From an uncultured Clostridia bacterium (GTDB taxonomy: Bacteria; Bacillota; Clostridia; Oscillospirales; Ruminococcaceae): DNA of 11,053 nt. The DNA lies in the NCBI GenBank assembly GCA_937892655.1, contig CALBJC010000095.1, forward strand, positions 1-11,053. The letters run 5' to 3'. Both the position numbers and the translations under genes were made by a program. The notes under the pieces were generated by a model, which saw only the letters and a program-made list of their open reading frames with translations, was not told the origin of the DNA and searched no databases. Below, piece by piece: positions 6,952 to 11,053 of this stretch (the stretch's first letter is position 1; every line of letters starts with the position of its first letter).

Positions 6952-7503
6952 TTATAAAATCCCGTTTTTTGTCCATTTCAACACTGTTTCATAACCGATT
7001 TTCTCATACCACTGTGCCACATAAGTGTAATGGATATAACTATAGTCATACCCTTCTTCCTTTAAAATCTGTGTTGCCTTCTTCACCATCGTCAAGCCAA
7101 TACCTCTATCCCTATATTCCGGAAGTGTTCCGACACAACCCGGTCCACCAATTTTGAGTGTTTGTCCGTTTATGTTATATGTACCTATATTTTCAACATG
7201 ACAAAAACTTACCACTTTTCCGTCAAGATAGCCACAAAGCACTCTATCTTCCCCAGTAAAAAACTCCACCCAGTCCGAATCAACTTGTTCTACAGCCTCT
7301 AATAACTCCTTGCGGTTCCCCTCAAAAAAGCCGAACGTAATCGATGTATCTAATGATTTTTCATACTTGTGCATATCAAATTCATCAAGTCGAAGAAGCA
7401 TCTCATCAAATGTCCAATTCTCTGATAAATTTTGAATATACTCCTGTTCAAAAAAGTTTGGATGCATACTGTTAAATAATCTAATTGCTTCTTGTTTTTC
7501 CAT
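6952..7503 (-). CDS. GNAT-family N-acetyltransferase
   Basis: This 183-residue protein probably transfers an acetyl group from acetyl-CoA to an unknown amine. The acetyl-CoA-binding motif A is visible as VGTLPEYRDRGIG (124-136), matching the R/Q-x-x-G-x-G/A loop. It is preceded by a beta-strand region (VLCGYLDGKVVSFCHVEN, 88-105) and followed by a helix, an IHYTYVAQ strand and YEKIGY (166-171), the usual GNAT C-terminal motif. The N-terminal 80 residues are acidic and specific to this protein, perhaps for substrate binding. A longer in-frame start exists at 7524, but ATG 7503-7501 is preferred because GGGAGG (7516-7511) lies seven bases upstream; the longer version would place its first codons inside that site. 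It is the first gene of a two-gene AT-rich unit with its own promoter. Substrate cannot be predicted. Confidence 0.9.
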   Translation of the reverse strand: MEKQEAIRLFNSMHPNFFEQEYIQNLSENWTFDEMLLRLDEFDMHKYEKSLDTSITFGFFEGNRKELLEAVEQVDSDWVEFFTGEDRVLCGYLDGKVVSFCHVENIGTYNINGQTLKIGGPGCVGTLPEYRDRGIGLTMVKKATQILKEEGYDYSYIHYTYVAQWYEKIGYETVLKWTKNGIL

Positions 7504-7598
7504 AACAATTCCTCCCAAAGCCATTCTATCATCATTAATGCCAGCGTTTTAAATATAAAACTTAATGATATGTAGATCTCGTATTTATCAGTGAGTTT

Positions 7599-7627
7599 AT
7601 TATAGCATAGAGTTTATATAAAATCAA
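7599..7627 (-). promoter_or_regulatory. Promoter of the GNAT gene pair
   Basis: On the minus strand TTGATT (7627-7622), 17 bases, then TATAAT (7604-7599). The expected start near 7592 leaves a leader of about 90 bases before the ATG at 7503. The leader is AT-rich; I see no convincing riboswitch or strong hairpin in it. Confidence 0.75.
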
Positions 7628-7642
7628 CAGAACAAACAACTT

Positions 7643-7677
7643 AAAGCCACTTCTGACGTTTTATCAAAAGTGGCTTT
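7643..7677 (-). terminator. Intrinsic terminator of the radC-yccF unit
   Basis: AAAGCCACTT (7643-7652) pairs with AAGTGGCTTT (7668-7677) around a 15-base loop. On the minus strand it comes about 35 bases after the YccF stop and is followed by TTTAAGTTGTTTGTT. On the plus strand it ends in CTTTTAT, but no plus-strand gene lies upstream to use it. Confidence 0.7.
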
Positions 7678-7712
7678 TATACAGCTATTTTCAATTTCTT
7701 ACAGGCTTAAAT

Positions 7713-8078
7713 TTATGCTCTTACTATCTGCGCACCAAAAGGCATTATTGATACCTGCGCAAGCTTTATAAACTGAATTCCGAATGGAATACCTACTACT
7801 GTTATACCCCATAAAAGACCGATAACAAGTGACAATACTGCAAGCTCCCAGCCAAAAACAAGTATCCAGATCACATTTAAAATGATACTTGAAATTTTAC
7901 CTGAATAAACTATTTTCCTGCCAAACGGCACTAAAACAAAGCCTGCGATTTTAAAGCAGCTCATACCCGCAGGTATGCCGATAATAGTTATTGAAAGTAA
8001 GATTCCCGCTACTGTCCATAATGCCGCTAAAATCCAGCCACCGAACAATACCCAAAATAAATTACCTAATGTACTCAA
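7713..8078 (-). CDS. yccF: YccF-domain inner membrane protein
   Basis: This 121-residue hydrophobic protein matches the YccF (DUF307) family, small membrane proteins of unknown function. It is an internal duplication: residues 31-57 (TIIGIPAG through VPFGRKIV) and 93-119 (TVVGIPFG through MPFGAQIV) share the GIPxG and PFGxxIV motifs, each preceded by hydrophobic segments rich in Trp and Gly (about 5-33 and 64-94). The start is TTG (8078-8076), chosen because AAGGGGG (8092-8086) lies seven bases upstream and the family's N-terminus begins there. It is the second gene of a unit with radC, separated by 12 bases, and its ribosome binding site overlaps the radC stop. A terminator follows at 7643-7677. 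The link with RadC is positional only. Confidence 0.9.
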   Translation of the reverse strand: MSTLGNLFWVLFGGWILAALWTVAGILLSITIIGIPAGMSCFKIAGFVLVPFGRKIVYSGKISSIILNVIWILVFGWELAVLSLVIGLLWGITVVGIPFGIQFIKLAQVSIMPFGAQIVRA

Positions 8079-8085
8079 TTTATTT

Positions 8086-8093
8086 CCCCCTTA
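8086..8093 (-). promoter_or_regulatory. yccF ribosome binding site overlapping the radC stop
   Basis: On the minus strand TAAGGGGG joins the radC stop TAA (8093-8091) to the Shine-Dalgarno site for the TTG-initiated yccF gene, implying translational coupling and deciding the unusual start. Confidence 0.75.
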
Positions 8094-8774
8094 AATTGCG
8101 TCAAAATAGCCTGACGCTTTCATTGATATTACATGAGTATCAGCACCTACTACAACGTGGTCAAGCATTGTTATGCCTATCTCACGAAGAGAGTTTCTCA
8201 GCTTTCTTGTTACAGAAATATCCGCACTTGACGGAACGCAGGTTCCGTTTGGATGATTATGCGCTAAGATAAAGCTTGAAGCGCCCGCTTTGAAAACAAC
8301 CTCTGCTATCTTTCTTGCAGAAATTGGCGTTGAATCAGGGATACCATGCTCAATGGTTATACAGCTTTGAATTTTAAGCTCGTCATCTAAAATACAAACC
8401 TTTACAACCTCATCTGTTTCACCGACAAACAAGAATTTGAAATAATCGTTTATATCCTCTTTGCTCTTTATCGGCTTTTCGGTTGCCTTCTGGGTTGAAT
8501 AGTATCTTGTAACCTCAGGGATAAGCTTTAAAAGCACCGCTGAATTTGAGGTTATGCCCTTTACCTTGACTAGCTCTTCAACGGGCGCATCAAATACAGC
8601 TCTTAAACTTCCAAAGCGCTTTATAAGGTCATGCGCTATAGGATTTGTATCAATACGGGGCAGTGTATAAAATAATATCATCTCTAAAACCTGATGGTCT
8701 AAAAATGAATCAATGCCGTTATTTAAAAACTGCTCTTTCATTCTTTCTCTGTGACCGCTGTGAACACCTGACAT
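8091..8774 (-). CDS. radC: RadC family JAB1/MPN+ domain protein
   Basis: This 227-residue protein has RadC architecture: an N-terminal helix-hairpin-helix-like region (about 1-90, with RMKEQFL and GSLRAVFDAPVEELVKVKGI) and a C-terminal MPN/JAMM metallo-domain (about 100-227). The zinc-binding pattern H172-N-H174-x7-S182-x2-D185 is intact within AHNHPNGTCVPSSAD. RadC was once linked to recombinational repair in E. coli, but that evidence was withdrawn; the biochemical role is unsettled despite the deubiquitinase-like fold. The ATG at 8774 is six bases from AAAGGGGGG (8789-8781). It leads the radC-yccF unit with its own promoter, divergent from the pseudouridine synthase gene. Confidence 0.95.
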   Translation of the reverse strand: MSGVHSGHRERMKEQFLNNGIDSFLDHQVLEMILFYTLPRIDTNPIAHDLIKRFGSLRAVFDAPVEELVKVKGITSNSAVLLKLIPEVTRYYSTQKATEKPIKSKEDINDYFKFLFVGETDEVVKVCILDDELKIQSCITIEHGIPDSTPISARKIAEVVFKAGASSFILAHNHPNGTCVPSSADISVTRKLRNSLREIGITMLDHVVVGADTHVISMKASGYFDAI

Positions 8775-8804
8775 ACTCTTCCCCCCTTTATTATCATTAA
8801 CACT

Positions 8805-8833
8805 ATTATATACTATATTTACCCATTTGAAAA
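8805..8833 (-). promoter_or_regulatory. Promoter of radC-yccF
   Basis: On the minus strand TTTTCA (8833-8828, 4 of 6 consensus), 17 bases, then a perfect TATAAT (8810-8805), close upstream of the radC ribosome binding site. Confidence 0.65.
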
Positions 8834-8855
8834 GAGATAATGAAAAAATAAAATA

Positions 8856-8885
8856 TTGTACTTTTTTATCAAAATATGCTATACT
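8856..8885 (+). promoter_or_regulatory. Promoter of the pseudouridine synthase gene
   Basis: TTGTAC (8856-8861), an 18-base spacer and TATACT (8880-8885) read toward the gene at 8921. It is back-to-back with the radC promoter, with their -35 elements 22 bases apart. Confidence 0.65.
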
Positions 8886-8920
8886 TAACTCAATAAATAA
8901 AAAATGAGGTTTTCATAGCC

Positions 8921-9871
8921 ATGAAAGAATTTATAATAAATGAAAATGACAGCGGTCAGCGCCTAGATAAGTTTCTTACAAAGGCCTGCCCTAACCTGCC
9001 TAAATCTGCAATGTATAAAGGTATAAGAACAAAGAACATAAAGCGAAACGGTAAGCGCTGTGAGATTTCTGACAGGCTTGAAACCGGCGACGTTATAAGG
9101 CTTTATCTTTCGGATGAGTTTTTCTCTGAGGAAAAAACTGAGCTTGATTTTCTGAAAGTTCCTGCTGATGTGGATGTAGTTTACGAGGATGAAAATATTC
9201 TTTTATGCGATAAAAAATGCGGACTTGTTGTTCATGAAGATGATAACAATACAAATGATACTTTAATTAACAGAATTCTGCATTACCTTTACAAGAAGGG
9301 TGAATATAGTCCCGAAAAAGAAAACTCATTTACCCCCGCTTTATGCAACAGGCTTGACAGAAATACCGGCGGTATCGTCATCTGCGCTAAAAACGCACAG
9401 AGCCTTAGAATTTTAAATCAGAAGGTAAAGGACAGAGAGCTTACAAAAAAATATCTCTGCTTGATACTTGGCTGTCCTGAGAAAAAGCACGATACTATCA
9501 AAGCGTATCTTGAGAAAAACGAGGCTACCAATACAGTTTATGTTTCAGACAGAAAAACTGATAAGAACAAAACTATCATTACAAAATATGATGTTCTGAA
9601 AACTAACGGCAAGCTGTCACTTGTTGAGGTTGACCTCATCACAGGCAGAACTCATCAGATAAGAGCGCATTTTGCATATATCGGTCATCCGCTTTTGGGT
9701 GACGGAAAATATGGCATAAACAGGACAAACCGCGATTATAATATAAAGACGCAGGCTTTATACTCATACAAGCTGAAATTTGACTTCAAAACTGACGCTG
9801 ACATTCTTTCATACCTTGACGGCAAGGAATTTGAGGTAAAAAATGTATGGTTTGAAGAAAAATTTTTGTAA
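8921..9871 (+). CDS. RluA/RluD-family RNA pseudouridine synthase with S4 domain
   Basis: The 316-residue protein isomerises uridines in rRNA or tRNA to pseudouridine; the target site cannot be told from sequence. Residues 1-65 form an S4 RNA-binding domain (GQRLDKFL at 12-19, then KRNGKRCE and the GDVI segment). The catalytic domain follows, with the motif II block NRLDRNTGGIVI (143-154) carrying the catalytic Asp146, a KKYLCLILG segment, and ITGRTHQIRAHFAYIGHPLLGD near 240-265. The usual HRLD histidine is Asn143, a substitution I believe is common in Clostridia members. The ATG at 8921 has only a modest GAGG (8906-8909), 11 bases upstream, weaker than for neighbours. No terminator is seen after the stop, so read-through into the PHP gene is possible. 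Confidence 0.92.
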   Translation: MKEFIINENDSGQRLDKFLTKACPNLPKSAMYKGIRTKNIKRNGKRCEISDRLETGDVIRLYLSDEFFSEEKTELDFLKVPADVDVVYEDENILLCDKKCGLVVHEDDNNTNDTLINRILHYLYKKGEYSPEKENSFTPALCNRLDRNTGGIVICAKNAQSLRILNQKVKDRELTKKYLCLILGCPEKKHDTIKAYLEKNEATNTVYVSDRKTDKNKTIITKYDVLKTNGKLSLVEVDLITGRTHQIRAHFAYIGHPLLGDGKYGINRTNRDYNIKTQALYSYKLKFDFKTDADILSYLDGKEFEVKNVWFEEKFL

Positions 9872-9896
9872 TTTTTAAATTTATTTGTGAAAAAGC

Positions 9897-9925
9897 TTGA
9901 AAATCGTCAAAAAATCTGTTATAAT
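9897..9925 (+). promoter_or_regulatory. Promoter of the PHP-domain gene
   Basis: TTGAAA (9897-9902), 17 bases, TATAAT (9920-9925). Together with the AAGGAGG ribosome binding site (9952-9958), seven bases before the ATG, it makes a strong expression signal independent of the upstream gene. Confidence 0.8.
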
Positions 9926-9965
9926 ATTTAAAGTTATTTTGCATATTGCATAAGGAGGTCTTTAA

Positions 9966-10805
9966 ATGCGCGGCGATTTACACTGTCATACAACTCTTTC
10001 AGACGGTTCCCTTGGTATTGAAGAAATTATTGTTCAGGCAAAAAGAACAGATATTGATATCCTCTCTATAACAGATCACGATACTCTCTCATCATCAAGC
10101 AGAGCACAGCTTCTTGGTGAAAGATACGGTGTTAAGATCATCCCAGGTGTTGAGCTTTCAGCATGGGACGAAAAGCGAAATAATAAGGTACATATTCTCT
10201 GCTACGCTCCGCAGAAGCCTGAGCGTTTAGAGGGCCTTTGCCACAAATCCTGCACGATCAGAAAAGAATGCGGCAAGGAAATGATCAACAACGTAATGCA
10301 GAAATACCCTATCAAGCCTGAGGCAGTTTTGAAATACTGCACAAGCTCAAAGAGTATTTTCAAGCAGCATATTATGAGAGCGCTTATTGACTACGGTTAT
10401 ACGACCGAGTTTTACGGTCAGCTTTCAGATGAGCTTTTTGACAGAAAAACAGGCTCTTGCATAGTTACCCGTCATTACCCTGAGGTAAACTTTGTTTTAG
10501 ACCTTATCCATTCTTCAAGAGGCGTTGCAGTTTTGGCTCACCCTTATCTCTACGGCAATACAGAGCTTATGGAGGAGCTTGTTGAAAACGGCAAGCTTGA
10601 GGGCGTTGAGGCATTCCATTATACAGCTACCCCTCAGCAGCAGCAGGAGCTTGCAAAGTTCTGCAGCGACCACAACATTCTTGCAACTGGCGGCTCAGAC
10701 TTCCACGGTCTTTACAATCAGTGTGCGTCACCTATCGGCAGCCACACTACTGATGAAGAAAACTTAGATAAGCTTATGAAGCTTATCAGCGCAAACAAAA
10801 AGTAA
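9966..10805 (+). CDS. PHP-domain metal-dependent phosphoesterase (YciV/RNase AM-like)
   Basis: This 279-residue cytosolic protein is a stand-alone PHP phosphoesterase. The family motifs are present in order: DLHCHTTLSDG (4-14), TDHD (36-39), PGVELS (60-65), an AHP segment at 191-193 and GGSDFHG at 242-248. Together these supply the His, Asp and Glu ligands for a multi-metal centre. An inserted helical lid lies at about 85-170. Length and motif layout fit the YciV-like group, whose members remove phosphate from 3',5'-nucleoside bisphosphates or trim RNA 5' ends; the exact substrate is inferred. It is too short to be histidinol phosphatase fused to a polymerase, and no other domain is attached. 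It has its own promoter and terminator, so it is probably a single-gene unit. Confidence 0.9.
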   Translation: MRGDLHCHTTLSDGSLGIEEIIVQAKRTDIDILSITDHDTLSSSSRAQLLGERYGVKIIPGVELSAWDEKRNNKVHILCYAPQKPERLEGLCHKSCTIRKECGKEMINNVMQKYPIKPEAVLKYCTSSKSIFKQHIMRALIDYGYTTEFYGQLSDELFDRKTGSCIVTRHYPEVNFVLDLIHSSRGVAVLAHPYLYGNTELMEELVENGKLEGVEAFHYTATPQQQQELAKFCSDHNILATGGSDFHGLYNQCASPIGSHTTDEENLDKLMKLISANKK

Positions 10806-10810
10806 TATTT

Positions 10811-10846
10811 ATGCTGTCGGGTAAAACTGACAGCATATTTTTTATT
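10811..10846 (+). terminator. Intrinsic terminator after the PHP gene
   Basis: ATGCTGTC (10811-10818) pairs with GACAGCAT (10829-10836), extendable inward by a G-T and a G-C pair, and is followed by a T-rich run ATTTTTTATT. It begins six bases after the PHP stop codon. Confidence 0.92.
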
Positions 10847-10886
10847 CTAGGGCAAAAATATTTAAATGATATACACATTTTTAGAG

Positions 10887-10892
10887 TATACT
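10887..10892 (+). promoter_or_regulatory. Possible -10 element for the malic enzyme gene
   Basis: TATACT lies 39 bases before the ATG at 10932 and is downstream of a terminator, so a promoter is needed here. No good -35 at 16-18 bases is visible, so the call is tentative. Confidence 0.4.
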
Positions 10893-10931
10893 TAAAAGTT
10901 CAGATACAAAATATATACGGAGGACATTAAA

Positions 10932-11053
10932 ATGGATATAATGCAGCAGTCACTGAACGCCCACAAGGAATGGGGCGGTAAGATAGAAATAATTTCAAGA
11001 ACAAAGATTGAGGACAGACAGTCACTCTCTCTGGCATACACTCCCGGTGTTGC
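10932..11053 (+). CDS. NAD(P)-dependent malic enzyme, N-terminal part, cut by window edge
   Basis: Only the first 40 codons are in the window. They read as the short prokaryotic malic enzyme N-terminus: an ALxxH-like helix (SLNAHKEWGGKIE), a linker with a conserved-type basic residue, and SLSLAYTPGV at 31-40, whose tyrosine (Y36) is the proposed catalytic acid in the AYTPGVA motif. The enzyme oxidatively decarboxylates malate to pyruvate, linking the C4 acid pool to pyruvate and reducing power. The ATG is fixed by GGAGG (10919-10923), eight bases upstream. The gene follows the PHP terminator, so it belongs to a separate transcription unit. Cofactor preference and full length cannot be judged. 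Confidence 0.88.
   Translation, partial: MDIMQQSLNAHKEWGGKIEIISRTKIEDRQSLSLAYTPGV

Noticed and set aside
7504..7524. Longer N-terminus for the GNAT protein starting MALGGIV
   Set aside because: Its codons overlap the GGGAGG ribosome binding site that serves the ATG at 7503; the shorter start is better supported.
9858..9867. AAAAATTTTT palindrome at the end of the pseudouridine synthase gene
   Set aside because: It lies in coding sequence, has no GC stem, and is not a credible terminator; AT palindromes of this size are expected by chance here.
1..11053. CRISPR array, tRNA/rRNA genes, transposases, integrase or attachment sites
   Set aside because: No regularly spaced repeats, cloverleaf or rRNA-like segments, or mobile-element proteins were seen on either strand.

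Overview
The window looks like gut-type bacterial DNA, but it appears to come from two sources joined inside one gene. From about base 1,500 to the right end the sequence is Clostridia-like (Firmicutes, probably the Ruminococcaceae/Oscillospirales area). It has moderate GC, a strong AGGAGG-type ribosome binding site before almost every gene, consensus TTGAnn-17-TATAAT promoters, U-tract terminators and a Gram-positive LexA box. From base 1 to about 1,500 the DNA is visibly richer in GC, the one gene start there has no Shine-Dalgarno sequence, and the gene (a TGS-domain nucleoside kinase) resembles the Bacteroidales form. The switch falls in the uvrA reading frame, close to the codons for the nearly invariant IDQSPIGRTPRSNPAT block. 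The simplest reading is an assembly chimera between two community members. Natural recombination within uvrA is the alternative.

Layout. Minus strand, 1-585: start of a nucleoside kinase running off the left edge. Minus strand, 672-5540: uvrB then uvrA, a tightly coupled excision-repair operon with a strong promoter and a LexA/SOS box over its transcription start. Plus strand, 5809-6249: a small helix-turn-helix regulator with two membrane helices, in its own unit with two promoter candidates and small palindromes upstream. Minus strand, 6301-7503: an AT-rich pair, a GNAT acetyltransferase followed by an unrecognised protein with a ParB-like GHFR motif. The pair has its own promoter and lies between two intrinsic terminators. 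Minus strand, 7713-8774: radC then a YccF-family membrane protein, coupled by overlapping stop and ribosome binding site. Plus strand, 8921-10805: an RluA-family pseudouridine synthase, then a PHP-domain phosphoesterase with its own promoter and terminator. Plus strand, 10932 to the edge: the first 40 codons of an NAD(P)-dependent malic enzyme.

How the genes work together. UvrA and UvrB form the damage-recognition complex of nucleotide excision repair, and the LexA box suggests induction by DNA damage. The other genes are mostly single housekeeping or accessory functions. No CRISPR array, tRNA, rRNA, transposase or phage gene was seen. No clearly new multi-gene defence or biosynthetic system was found. 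The least explained items are the 201-residue protein with its GNAT partner and the promoter region of the membrane-anchored regulator. No gene-free stretch exceeds 300 bases; the longest is 5541-5808.
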